Positions 1 to 9,829 of a stretch of 64,000 bases of DNA are shown one piece after another (positions within the stretch are counted from its first letter, which is position 1; the number at the start of each line of letters is the position of its first letter). Source of the stretch: Halorubrum ruber (GTDB taxonomy: Archaea; Halobacteriota; Halobacteria; Halobacteriales; Haloferacaceae). Both the position numbers and the translations under genes were made by a program. Location: positions 248,001 through 312,000 of the forward strand of contig NZ_CP073695.1 in NCBI RefSeq assembly GCF_018228765.1. The letters are read 5' to 3'. The notes under the pieces were generated by a model that saw only the letters and a program-made list of their open reading frames with translations, was not told the DNA's origin and searched no databases.

Positions 1-1180
1 GGTAGCTGCTTCTAAGCTCACCTCCCGGCTGTTTAGGGCTTGAGACCACCTTCGAATCGCACTTAATCTACACTTTGGGACCTTAACCCGGCTCTGGGTT
101 GTTCCCCTCACGGTACACAGGCTTACCCCGCGCACCGGACTCCCTTCGTCTGCGGCGCCTGCGGGTTTGGAGTTCGACAGGATGGCCGACTCCTCTCGGA
201 GGCGGGTCATCCAATCGGTAGCTCTACCCCGCGGGCTACCTCGGAAGAGGTCATGCTTCGACATGTTTCGGTTGGAACCAGCTGTTGCCAGGCTCGATGG
301 GCCTTTCACCCCTACACACGAGTCACGAGAGGATATTGTAGAATACCAACTCTAACAGGCCTCCACGTGGCTTTCGCCACGCTTCACCTTGCTCGCGCGT
401 AGATCGCCTGGTTTCGGGTCGCACCCGATTGACTCCCCGCGCTTGAACACGGTGGCCCTCACACGAATGTGCTGCGGCCGTATCGGTTTCCCTGCGCCTT
501 CCCCGGTTCACGGGTTAGACTCGCCAATCAAGTGCACTCCCTGGGTCGTTTTTCAAAACGCACGACACGACGCCGGCTCGTCTCTCTTCCTACTAGAGGA
601 TCGCTCCTCGGTCGTTTCGAGAGACGCCTTGTACGCCCTGTCGCTCGATCGCCAGCTGATTTCAGGCCCTATTGCACCGCCCTTCTCGGGGTGCTTTTCA
701 GCGTTCGCTCACGCTACTTGTTCGCTATCGGTCTCGAGGAGTGTTTAGCCTTCTCAGGGGATGCCTGAGATGTTCACAGAGGATATCCGACCCCTGCTAC
801 TCTGGATTTGACGCCATCCGTACTGCTCTCTCATACGGGGTTGTCACCCTGTTTCACGCTCCGTTCCAGGAGACTTCTGAGAGAGTGTCGAGATTTGATT
901 GTCAACCCGAACACCACATTGGTCCGAAGACCTTCGGTTTGGGCTGTGTCGCGTTTACTCGCGGTTACTGACGACATCGCTGTTGCGTTCTTTTCCTGCC
1001 CTTACTGAGATGTTTCAATTCAGGGCGTTCCCTATTGCGCGTGGCAATTGTTGAACGGATTCCGATTGGGAGATCTCATGTTCTTTCCCTCCATGCGGGT
1101 CCCATGAGCTTTTCGCAGCTTGGCACGTCCGTCGTCGGCTCTCGAGCCGAGCCATTCACCAGCTGGCACAGTAGCCAGTA
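1..1180 (-). rRNA. rrl: 23S ribosomal RNA, 5' part (runs off the window)
   Basis: The minus strand reads as the 5' third of an archaeal 23S rRNA: the region around 1060-1175 has the GUGCCAGCUGG, GACGUGCCAAGCUGCGA and GAAACAUCUCAGUA stretches typical of haloarchaeal 23S. The remainder lies left of base 1. The mature 5' end is placed near 1180 by similarity of the first helix and could be off by about 15 bases. Short open frames inside it are not genes. Confidence 0.96.
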
Positions 1181-1455
1181 GTGTGTCAGCCAACTCTCCA
1201 GAAGAGAGTGCTGACGGTGTCAAGTGACATAGTGTCACCCGACTGTATATGGTTCACTGACGTTCCACGAACTCGGATGAGTTCAGTGGACGTCTGGATC
1301 GCACGTATACACGGTTGTCATTGAATCGCCCCGGGTGTGACGGGGCGTTCGTCGAACCCTTCCCATCCGCGGTTTCCCGGGATGGTGCATCGGTCGTCGT
1401 GTTCGATCCGAGTCGCGTCTCCCATATAAGGGGACGGATTCGGACCGAACGGACA

Positions 1456-1527
1456 TGGACTCACTGGGATTCGAACCCAGGGCATCCTCCTTGCAAGGGA
1501 GGCACTCTACCGCTGAGCTATGAGCCC
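1456..1527 (-). tRNA. tRNA-Ala (anticodon TGC) in the 16S-23S spacer
   Basis: The minus strand folds into a complete cloverleaf with a 7-bp acceptor stem (GGGCUCA/UGAGUCC), discriminator A, D-arm AGCUCAGCGGUAGAGU, anticodon loop CUUGCAA (anticodon UGC) and T-arm GGUUCGAAUCC. CCA is not encoded. A spacer tRNA-Ala between 16S and 23S is the usual euryarchaeal arrangement, so it is co-transcribed with the rRNAs. No intron is seen. Confidence 0.97.
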
Positions 1528-1576
1528 ACCTTCCCGCGAGGGGAAGGTCTGGTGTGTGTCGCGTTTGTGTTGCGAG

Positions 1577-1640
1577 CCGTGGTCGTTCTAAGGTGTCCAA
1601 GCCGGTGGATGGGCGGACGGTACACAGTCCAATGCGAATG
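1577..1640 (-). other. Distal arm of the pre-16S processing helix
   Basis: This spacer segment just after 16S is complementary to the leader segment at 3253-3316. Matching blocks are CCAAGCCGGTGGATGG opposite a near-identical leader block, the ACACAG..CCAATGCG..AATG block, and ACGACCACGG at the outer end. Together they would close a long helix bringing the two 16S ends together, the usual substrate of the archaeal tRNA-splicing endonuclease (bulge-helix-bulge). Pairing is read by eye and the exact bulges are not resolved. Confidence 0.75.
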
Positions 1641-1702
1641 AGTAGTGACCGTCGTGGTGACGGTCTAAGGTGAGCTCGCCCAGAGGGCGAGTCTCGGGTC
1701 GG

Positions 1703-3174
<1,472 letters not shown>

Positions 3175-3252
3175 ATATCCTTCGAGCCTGATTCCCGGCT
3201 CGAAGGGGGTGTTGGCGGGTGTCAATCTCGTCGAAGACGAGGGTTGACACAC

Positions 3253-3316
3253 CATTGCATTGGTCTGTGTGGTGTCCGGGCCATCCAACGGCTTGGATGA
3301 CACCGAACGACCACGG
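3253..3316 (-). other. Proximal arm of the pre-16S processing helix
   Basis: This leader segment pairs with 1577-1640 across the whole 16S gene. Two further hairpins lie between it and the 16S start: GTGTCAA..TTGACAC at about 3218-3250 and CCTTCGAGCC..GGCTCGAAGG at about 3179-3206. They probably belong to the precursor structure rather than to regulation. Confidence 0.75.
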
Positions 3317-3382
3317 CTCACATCAGATCACCGCTTACGCCGGAGCGCAGGGGGCGTGATCCTCATCCTTCGCGGACCTGAA

Positions 3383-3422
3383 CGTACCGGACGACGGGAC
3401 ATAAACCCATCGGAACGGTACG
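3383..3422 (-). promoter_or_regulatory. Second putative rRNA promoter
   Basis: Reading the minus strand, TTCCGATGGGTTTATGTCCC resembles a haloarchaeal rRNA promoter (TTCGA-like upstream block followed by a TTTATG TATA element). The segment is also bounded by CGTACCG and CGGTACG inverted arms. Haloarchaeal rRNA operons commonly have several tandem promoters, so a second one here is plausible but rests on resemblance only. Confidence 0.5.
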
Positions 3423-3471
3423 GGTCCAGCGAAACCGGGCCGAGTTGAACGGCCCGAGTCCGCGATGCGTT

Positions 3472-3517
3472 CTTCGCATTTCTTCGAATGGCCGGGTTGT
3501 ATTTAACCCCGTCGAAC
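3472..3517 (-). promoter_or_regulatory. Main putative rRNA promoter
   Basis: The minus strand reads TTCGACGGGGTTAAATAC, then about 22 bases, then TTCGAAGAAATGCGAAG. The TTCGA block, TTAAATA TATA element and downstream TGCGAA start region match the known layout of haloarchaeal rRNA promoters. The rest of 3175-3694 is leader and spacer with no gene. Confidence 0.7.
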
Positions 3518-3694
3518 TACCGGCGCCACGTCATGCGATTTCATGCCGAGAGAAGCGGGACAACTGACCGGATCGAGTCGAAGCGAAGGCGAGCCTACCC
3601 GGGACAGTAGCTCTGTCGCGACAGGGTGATCAACTCCGAGGTGTTCCGGCCGGTCGACGGCGAAAACGAGAGATCGGAACCGGCGGCCCGAGGG

Positions 3695-4024
3695 TTACTC
3701 GTCGTCGAGGTACTCGATGCCCTGCTTCGAGACGTTGGCCTTGGTGATGTCGTCAAGGTCGTTGAGCCAGAAGTCGTCGTCCGCGTCGTCGACCTCGGGA
3801 GCGCCGTCCTTCCAAGCCCATCCCTCGTACTCGTGGACCTTCTGGGTCCCCTTCTCCCGGAGACGAAGCGTCGTTCGCTCCGCCTCTTCCTCGGAGGGTG
3901 CCGGCTCGAGCGTCCGAGCCGCTTTGAGCGCCGCCTGACGCGGCATGTTGCCCGAGAACTCACTCGGTTCCGATCCGTCTTCCTCTCGCAGGGCAAAGTT
4001 TCGCTTACCGTCTTCACGTACCAT
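3695..4024 (-). CDS. MC1-family chromosomal architectural protein
   Basis: The 109-residue product aligns with archaeal non-histone chromosomal protein MC1 along most of its length: N-terminal RNFALREEDG, the conserved MPRQAALKAAR helix at about residues 29-39, then RLREKGTQKVHEYEGW. MC1 binds and sharply bends DNA as a monomer. The inner ATG at 4024 is preferred over an in-frame ATG at 4096 because GGAGG sits 6-8 bases upstream and homology begins there. An AT-rich box (CGATATATTTATTA) at about 4060-4075 is a likely promoter. The C-terminus is more acidic than methanogen MC1, as expected in a halophile. It reads away from the rRNA operon as a single gene. Confidence 0.9.
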   Translation of the reverse strand: MVREDGKRNFALREEDGSEPSEFSGNMPRQAALKAARTLEPAPSEEEAERTTLRLREKGTQKVHEYEGWAWKDGAPEVDDADDDFWLNDLDDITKANVSKQGIEYLDDE

Positions 4025-4368
4025 GGTTTTGCCTCCGTGTGACACCAGCACACAGTGTGTAATAAATATATCGGGGAAATGAAAGCTGTGCGCCACAATT
4101 TTTATATACTACCTCGGTGGCGGCTGGCGATTTGGGGCCTCGAAGCGGAAGCGAAACGGGGTATCGACGACGATTCGCGGAGCGTTCAGCGCGCGCGACA
4201 CGTCGATTCGGGGGTCGCGAGGCAATTTTGCTCCCCCGTGTCACCGGGAGATCGGTCTCGCCGCCCGTCGTCGGTCGCGACGTGCGCACCCGCGATTCAC
4301 CGGCGAGCGAGTGCGTGTAAACAACACTTATGTGTCTGCTATGGCGAAGGGCGACAAGCACACCCGCG
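4025..4368. promoter_or_regulatory. Divergent intergenic region between MC1 and the AbrB-like gene
   Basis: These 344 bases have no credible gene. They hold the MC1 promoter (AT-rich box at about 4060-4075 on the minus strand), an AT-rich plus-strand box TTTTTATATACTACC near 4098-4112, and a second plus-strand candidate, AACACTTATGTG near 4322-4333, in front of the AbrB-like gene. The GC-rich middle shows nothing recognisable. Confidence 0.5.
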
Positions 4369-4572
4369 ATGGTCCGCAAAAAGAAGCTCAGCCCCAGTGG
4401 CGCCAAGGACGACGACGGGGAGTACCACAACGTCCACGTGAACCTCCACGAAGACGAGCTCGCCGTCGCCGGCATGGAGATCGGCGACGAGGTGTTCGTT
4501 CGAGTCCGAGACGGGAAGATAATCATCCAGAAGGCGGACGCCAACCCGGAGCAGCTCGAACACGACTTCTGA
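4369..4572 (+). CDS. Small AbrB/SpoVT-like DNA-binding domain protein
   Basis: The 67-residue product has a basic start (MVRKKKLSPSG) followed by a swapped-hairpin type beta pattern (VHVNLHEDELAVAGMEIGDEVFVRVRDGKIIIQKA), as in AbrB/MazE-type domains conserved in haloarchaea. Such proteins are usually dimeric DNA-binding regulators or antitoxin-like proteins. No toxin partner is adjacent. The inner ATG is chosen because the upstream in-frame extension (MCLLWRRATS..) lacks family character. The target is unknown. Confidence 0.7.
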   Translation: MVRKKKLSPSGAKDDDGEYHNVHVNLHEDELAVAGMEIGDEVFVRVRDGKIIIQKADANPEQLEHDF

Positions 4573-4669
4573 CGCGGACCGCGGGAGTCCGACGTATGTT
4601 CGCCGCCGAGCGATCGCCGCGCGGACCGCGGTCGGCGGATTGATTGTCGCTCGTGACGAGGCCCAGACG

Positions 4670-5725
4670 ATGGGCGCGTACGACCTGTTGAAGCCAGCAC
4701 TGTTCCGACTGCCGCCGGAGACCGCACACGGACTCGTTCACCGACTGCTCGGCGGCGTCCAGGGGACGCCGGTCACCGACGCGCTCGCCGAGCGGTACGC
4801 GGTCGACGACGAGCGGCTCGCGGTCGATCTGTTCGGGTCGACGTTCCCGAACCCCGTGGGCGTCGCCGCCGGGTTCGACAAGAACGCGCACGTCCCGCGG
4901 GCGCTGGCGTCGCTCGGGTTCGGACACGTCGAGGTCGGCGGCGTCACCGCGGAGCGACAGCCCGGGAACCCGCGCCCGCGACTGTTCCGGCTGAAAGAGG
5001 ACGAGGCGCTCGTCAACCGGATGGGGTTCAACAACGAGGGCGCCGACCGGGTGGGCGAACGACTCGACCGCGACCCGCTCCCCGAGGTGCCGGTCGGGAT
5101 CAACATCGGGAAGTCGAAGTCGACGCCCCTGAGCGAGGCCCCGGACGACTACCTGTACACGTACGAGCGCGTCGCGGACGCGGGAGACTATTTCGTGGTC
5201 AACGTCTCCAGCCCGAACACCCCCGGCCTCCGCGAGCTACAGAACCGCGAGGCCTTGGAGCGCATCCTCGGGACGCTCGCCGACGCCGGCGCGGATCCGC
5301 TGCTCGTGAAGCTCTCGCCGGACCTCCCGGAGCCGGCGGTCGAAGACGCGCTCGGCGTCGTCGACGACCTCGACCTCGACGGCGTCATCGCGACCAACAC
5401 GACGACCTCCCGGCCAGATTCGCTGCGGAGCCACAACCGGGCCGAGCGCGGCGGGCTCTCGGGGAAGCCGATCGAGTCGCTCGCGACCGAGCGGGTGCGC
5501 TTCGTCGCGGAGCGCACCGACGTCCCGGTGATCGGCGTCGGGGGAATCTCCGACGCCGCGGGCGCCTACGAGAAGATACGGGCGGGCGCTTCGCTGGTCC
5601 AGCTGTACACAGGGCTCGTCTACGAGGGGCCAGGACTTGCGCGCGACATCAACGAAGGACTCGTCGAACTGCTCGAGCGCGACGGGTTCGACTCGGTCAA
5701 CGAGGCCGTCGGCGCGGACCTGTGA
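4670..5725 (+). CDS. pyrD: Dihydroorotate dehydrogenase (quinone), class 2
   Basis: The 351-residue product oxidises dihydroorotate to orotate in pyrimidine synthesis using FMN, passing electrons to membrane quinone. Class 2 features are visible: an N-terminal helical extension (AYDLLKPALFRLPPETAH) for membrane association, FPNPVGVAAGFDKN, GFGHVEVGGVT, NRMGFNNEG, the NVSSPNTPGLR loop with the catalytic serine, and the FMN-binding stretches KLSPDL, ATNTT and GVGGI. The start at 4670 is where homology begins; an earlier in-frame start adds only ten atypical residues. It ends 30 bases from the convergent valS. Confidence 0.95.
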   Translation: MGAYDLLKPALFRLPPETAHGLVHRLLGGVQGTPVTDALAERYAVDDERLAVDLFGSTFPNPVGVAAGFDKNAHVPRALASLGFGHVEVGGVTAERQPGNPRPRLFRLKEDEALVNRMGFNNEGADRVGERLDRDPLPEVPVGINIGKSKSTPLSEAPDDYLYTYERVADAGDYFVVNVSSPNTPGLRELQNREALERILGTLADAGADPLLVKLSPDLPEPAVEDALGVVDDLDLDGVIATNTTTSRPDSLRSHNRAERGGLSGKPIESLATERVRFVAERTDVPVIGVGGISDAAGAYEKIRAGASLVQLYTGLVYEGPGLARDINEGLVELLERDGFDSVNEAVGADL

Positions 5726-5755
5726 CCGAGTCGGGAATCGAAATGAGAGACCGGG

Positions 5756-8473
5756 CTACGCGTCGTTGCGGACGATGACGACGACATCGTCGGCCTGAAG
5801 CAGCTCGCCCTCGCCCTGGTACTGCCGCTCTTCCTCGACCGCGAACTCGTCGTCGACGAGCGTGACGCCCGCGACGTGGAGCTCGTCCCCGTCGATCTCG
5901 TACTCCTCCCGCGCCAGCGCGGCCTCGATGTCGCCGACCTGGTCGCCGTACTTCGGGCCGACAGTGGCGTAATCGAGGTCAATACCCGTGATCACCGTCT
6001 CGACGGGCGCGTCGCCGTCGGGGTGGACCGCGAGGTCGTCGACGTGCATCACGCCGGTGATGTCGTCCTCGAAGCCGCGCACGTCGGCGTACACCTCCAC
6101 CGCGTCGAGCGTCGCGGTGAGGGGGAGCTGGTTCTCGCTCTTGTACTTCCGGAGCGCGCCCACGACGGCCGTCGCGGCGGTCCCGGCGTCGCGGTCGGCC
6201 TCGATACCCAGCGGCTCGGGCCAATCCGTGAGGTGGATCGAGTCGGCCGCGCCGTCGGCGAGGGCAGTCGCCTCCGTATCGGCGGTCGCGGCGTCACTGC
6301 TGCCGGTCGCGTCCGCGACGGCGTCCGCGTACATGTCGTGCCACAGCTCCTCGGTGACGTGTGCGAGCAGCGGCGCGAACAGCTTCAGGAACCGGCGGTG
6401 CGCGGTCCGGAGCGTGTACGCGGCCGCGTCGTCCTCGCGCTGTTTCGCGATCTCGAGGTAGTCGTCGCAGAACGTGTTCCAGAAGAAGCTCCGGAGCTCG
6501 TCGCGGGCCTTCGAGAACGCGCGGTCGTCGAGCAGCTCGGTGAGCCGCTCGACCTCGGCGTCCAGCTCCGCGAGCAGCCAGCGGTCGAGCTCGCGGAGCC
6601 CGCCGTCGGGCTCGGCCGGGAACGGCTCCGGCGCGAGCGACTCGACCAGCTTCGAGGCGTTCCACAGCTTCCGGATCAGCTTCTCGCCCGCGCGGAGGTC
6701 CTTCTCCTTGAACGGGAAGTCGTCTCCGACGGCGGTGCCGGCCGCCCAGTAGCGCGTGGCGTCGACCGGGAACTCCTCTAAGACCGCCTCCGGCTCGACG
6801 ACGTTGCCGACCGACTTCGACATCTTCTCGCGGTTCTCGTCGAGGACGTGGCCGTTGATCATCGTCTCCTCGAACGGGACCTCGCCGGTGTGCTCGTAGC
6901 ACTTGACGAGCGTGTGGAACAGCCAGAAGCTGATGATGTCGTGGCCCTGCGGCCGGAGGTCGAACTGGTACAGCTCCGGATGCTCCATGGTAAACTCCTC
7001 GGCCTCCTCGTCCCAGTCCCAGCCGGCGTTGATCAGGGGGGTGAGGCTCGAAGTGGCCCACGTGTCGAGCACGTCGTCCTCGGGCTCGAACCCGTCGTGC
7101 CCGCACTCGGGGCACGCGTCGACCGGCGGGTCGTCCGAGAGCGGGTCGACCGGGAGGTCGGCCTTCTCGGCGATGATCTCCTCGCCGCAGTCCTCGCAGT
7201 ACCACACGGGGAACGGAATTCCAGAGGAGCGTTGCCGGGAGATGAGCCAGTCCCACTGGAGCCCCTCGACCCAGTGCTCGTACCGGGTGAACATCTTCTC
7301 GGGGGACCACTCCATCTCCCGACCGACCTCGAGGTACTCGTCGGTCTTGTCGAGCATTTCGATGTACCACTGCTCGGTGACGAGGAACTCGACGCTCGTC
7401 CCGCAGCGCTCGTGGACGTTGACGGTGTGGGTGATGTCGCGGCGGTCGAGCAGCGCGCCAGCCTCGTCGAGGTCCTCGACGATGGCCTCGCCGGCCTCGT
7501 CGGCGTGGAGCCCCTCGTACCCCTCGGCAACGTCGGTCATGTGACCGGACTCGTCGATGGCGACACGGAGGTCCAGGTCGTGGACCTGGTACCACTCGAT
7601 GTCGTTCTGGTCGCCGAACGTACAGCACATCACGATCCCGGAGCCCGTCTCCCTGTCGACGCGCTCGTCCGCGATGATCGGCACCTCGTGGCCGAACAGC
7701 GGCACCTCGGCGGACTCCCCGACGAGGCCCTGGTTCTCGTCGTCCTCGGGATGGACGAAGACGGCGACGCAGGCCGGGAGGAGTTCGGGGCGCGTCGTCG
7801 AGATGACGAACTCCTCGGGGTCGTCGCCCTCGCCGTCACCGCCGCTTCCGGCGACGGAGAACGCGATGTCGTTGAAGTGGCTGGCCTGCTCGTCGTCCTC
7901 GGTCTCGACCTGCGAGATGGCCGTCTCGCACTCGGGACACCAGATTGCGGGCGCCTTCTCGCGGTACTCGCGGCCCTGGTCGTAGAGGTCGACGAAAGAG
8001 AGCTGGGAGACGCGCTGGACGCGCGGCTCGATCGTCTGGTAGGTGTGGTCCCAGTCGACCGACACCCCGAGCGACTGGACGTTCTCGGTGAACTGCTGCT
8101 CGTAGTCGGCACAGACCTCTCGGCACTTCCGTTGGAACTCGCGGCGCTCGAACTCCTGATGGCGGATGTCGAGCTCGTCCTCCGTCAGGCGTTCGGAGGC
8201 GATCCCGTTGTCGTCGTAGCCGAACGGGAAGAACGTCTCCCCGCCGTTCATGCGCTCGAAGCGCGCGACGAAGTCCTGGAGGGTGAACCCGTACAGGTGG
8301 CCCATGTGGAGGCTCCCCGATACCGTCGGCGGGGGCGTGTCGATGGAGAAGACGGTGTTCGGATCGACCGGGTCGTCGGCGGAGTAGGCGTACGTCTCCT
8401 CGTCGACCCAGCGCCGCTGCCAGCGCGGCTCGACGGCGTCGGGGTCGTACTCACCACTGGGCATTTCGGTCAC
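5756..8473 (-). CDS. valS: Valyl-tRNA synthetase
   Basis: The 905-residue class I synthetase charges tRNA-Val. The HIGH-type motif (GSLHMGHLYG) is near residues 52-61 and an intact KMSKS is near residue 549. Between them is the large editing (CP1) domain, where mischarged threonine is removed. Cysteine pairs CPEC (about 178), CEDC (about 424) and CPEC (about 456) indicate zinc-ribbon insertions as in archaeal ValS. The anticodon-binding helical domain follows KMSKS. A 696-residue open frame on the opposite strand is a codon-bias shadow, not a gene. Confidence 0.97.
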   Translation of the reverse strand: MTEMPSGEYDPDAVEPRWQRRWVDEETYAYSADDPVDPNTVFSIDTPPPTVSGSLHMGHLYGFTLQDFVARFERMNGGETFFPFGYDDNGIASERLTEDELDIRHQEFERREFQRKCREVCADYEQQFTENVQSLGVSVDWDHTYQTIEPRVQRVSQLSFVDLYDQGREYREKAPAIWCPECETAISQVETEDDEQASHFNDIAFSVAGSGGDGEGDDPEEFVISTTRPELLPACVAVFVHPEDDENQGLVGESAEVPLFGHEVPIIADERVDRETGSGIVMCCTFGDQNDIEWYQVHDLDLRVAIDESGHMTDVAEGYEGLHADEAGEAIVEDLDEAGALLDRRDITHTVNVHERCGTSVEFLVTEQWYIEMLDKTDEYLEVGREMEWSPEKMFTRYEHWVEGLQWDWLISRQRSSGIPFPVWYCEDCGEEIIAEKADLPVDPLSDDPPVDACPECGHDGFEPEDDVLDTWATSSLTPLINAGWDWDEEAEEFTMEHPELYQFDLRPQGHDIISFWLFHTLVKCYEHTGEVPFEETMINGHVLDENREKMSKSVGNVVEPEAVLEEFPVDATRYWAAGTAVGDDFPFKEKDLRAGEKLIRKLWNASKLVESLAPEPFPAEPDGGLRELDRWLLAELDAEVERLTELLDDRAFSKARDELRSFFWNTFCDDYLEIAKQREDDAAAYTLRTAHRRFLKLFAPLLAHVTEELWHDMYADAVADATGSSDAATADTEATALADGAADSIHLTDWPEPLGIEADRDAGTAATAVVGALRKYKSENQLPLTATLDAVEVYADVRGFEDDITGVMHVDDLAVHPDGDAPVETVITGIDLDYATVGPKYGDQVGDIEAALAREEYEIDGDELHVAGVTLVDDEFAVEEERQYQGEGELLQADDVVVIVRNDA

Positions 8474-8557
8474 ACGTTCCGCCGGTTCCCCCTTAACGGA
8501 CTCGGTTGTGTGGGGCGGGTTTGCGCGGTCAGGCGCGGGGAGGTGCGGAGCGCGGCG

Positions 8558-8812
8558 TCAGACCCGATCGTCGAGGTCGTGTTCGGCCGCCATCTTCGAC
8601 GCCTCGGACGCGAACCGCTCGACCTCCTCTGCCGGGCTCTCGCCCAGCGCGTTCTCCTCGACCTCGCGGCCGGCGGTGATCCCGTCGCCCGTGACGAGCC
8701 GCTGTTCGGCCAGCTCCTTCGTGTGCATCCGCTCGCCGTCCTCCGTGGCGTAGGTGAGCCGCACGAGTCCCTTCGAGTCGAACTGCCGGTCGACGAGCCA
8801 GACGGTGGGCAT
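8558..8812 (-). CDS. Small conserved haloarchaeal protein, unknown function
   Basis: The 84-residue product has no family I can name. The first half predicts beta strands (MPTVWLVDRQFDSKGLVRLTYATEDGER) and the second an acidic helix (SPAEEVERFASEASKMAAEHDL). The ATG at 8812 is chosen because the upstream in-frame extension is arginine/alanine-rich and overlaps intergenic sequence. It lies upstream of valS on the same strand with an 84-base gap and could be co-transcribed. Confidence 0.6.
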   Translation of the reverse strand: MPTVWLVDRQFDSKGLVRLTYATEDGERMHTKELAEQRLVTGDGITAGREVEENALGESPAEEVERFASEASKMAAEHDLDDRV

Positions 8813-8904
8813 GGGCGGGGATGGGTGCCTGCGACGCTTAAAAAGGGCGGTCGAGATCCGAGAGAACGCATGACAACAAGGAGCGATTTGAATGCCGATG
8901 CGGT

Positions 8905-9153
8905 TGGCGCGTGCCGACGAACGCCCGGTAGGGCGTGAGTCGCACGCGCGAGGGAGTCGGTCGCCGAGCGAAGCGACGGCGACCGACGAGGCTGGGGAGG
9001 TGAGAGGTGCGGTTGCGGTGCCGTGCGGGGCGGGACTTAAAGGGGCAGTCGCGAGGCCGCCGTAGGCGACGCAAGCACCGCAGTGAGTGAGCGGAGCGAA
9101 CGAACGAGGAGCGCAGCGAGCGTACGGCGGCCTCGCGACTGGGGCTTTGGAGG
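8905..9153 (-). repeat. Structured dispersed element, copy A
   Basis: Read on the minus strand from 9153, it starts CCTCCAAAGCCCCAG and forms a long hairpin (CAGTCGCGAGGCCGCCGTA pairing with its complement about 60 bases on). It continues CCCCTTTAAGTCCCGCCCCGC, CACCTCCCCAGCCTCGTC and a second hairpin (GGTCGCCG..CGGCGACC). A third pair of arms, GCGCGTGC..GCACGCGC, closes near 8905. Copies B, C and D share this order. The position equivalent to the TATA box is degenerate here (CTGAAAGGG), although the ATCGCCGG spacer block is kept. It lies between two divergent genes and does not code. Confidence 0.85.
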
Positions 9154-9230
9154 AAGTCACCGGCGATCCCTTTCAGATCTCCACACCTCTCGTCGCCACG
9201 GCTTTGTACCGTCTCATCTAACCGAGAGCC

Positions 9231-9473
9231 ATGTACGTTGAGTTCGACCGCGACACCTGCGTCGGGATGTACCAGTGCGTCGCCGAGTGGGACGCCTTCG
9301 AAAAGGACCTGAACGACGGGAAGGCCGATTTAAAAGGGAGCACCGAGGAGGAAGACGATCTGTTCGTCGTCGAGGTGCCCGACGGCGAGGAGTTCGACGC
9401 GAAGTTCGCGGCGCGCGTCTGCCCGGTCGACGCCATCGAAGTGTACGACGACGACGGCGAACAGGTGGTGTAG
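9231..9473 (+). CDS. Small ferredoxin with a three-cysteine cluster site
   Basis: The 80-residue product follows the single-cluster ferredoxin pattern: DTCVGMYQC (Cys10 and Cys16) and, at the end, RVCPVDAIEV (Cys63 followed by Pro). Only three cysteines exist in the chain, so it should hold a [3Fe-4S] cluster, or a [4Fe-4S] with a non-cysteine ligand such as the acidic residue at 8. The acidic middle segment (residues 25-50) is a halophilic insertion. It is presumably a cytosolic electron carrier; the partner enzyme is not evident from neighbours. It is flanked on both sides by structured repeats. Confidence 0.8.
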   Translation: MYVEFDRDTCVGMYQCVAEWDAFEKDLNDGKADLKGSTEEEDDLFVVEVPDGEEFDAKFAARVCPVDAIEVYDDDGEQVV

Positions 9474-9494
9474 ACGGATCGTGACGATTGGGTT

Positions 9495-9787
9495 GCCGTT
9501 TATAAATATCCGTCTGCGGGTCGAACGAGAACACCATCAAAGCCCCAGCCGTGAGGGCTCGCGCGCCTCGCTGCGCGCCTCGTTCAGTCGCTAACGCTCC
9601 TTCACTTCGGTGCTTGCGTCGTCGGGCTTCGCCCTCACGGCTGCCCCTTTGAGTCCCGCCCCGCACAGCACCTCACGCCTCCCCAGCCTCGTCAGTCGCC
9701 GTCGCTTCGCTTCGGGCGACTGACTCCCTCGCACGCGCTGCTTCGCGGCCTCCGCTTCGCTCCGGCCGCTCGCAGGCGCGCGCCGGG
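9495..9787 (+). repeat. Structured dispersed element, copy B, with TATA box
   Basis: TTTATAAATA at 9499-9508 is followed 29 bases later by CAAAGCCCCAG at 9538. The first hairpin stem is CAGCCGTGAGGGC pairing with GCCCTCACGGCTG, different in sequence from copy A but fully paired. Next come CCCCTTTGAGTCCCGCCCCGCACAG, CTCCCCAGCCTCGTC, a second hairpin (AGTCGCC..GGGCGACT) and a third GC-rich arm pair ending near 9787. It occupies the gap between the ferredoxin gene and the end of hemB. Confidence 0.85.
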
Positions 9788-9829
9788 GTAAATGGTTGAG
9801 AAAGAGCGTCTGCTCCCGCCCGATCCTAT

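Noticed and set aside
6848..8938. 696-residue open frame opposite valS
   Set aside because: It is antisense to a complete, motif-bearing valS, has no recognisable domain, and is explained by strong GC bias at third codon positions.
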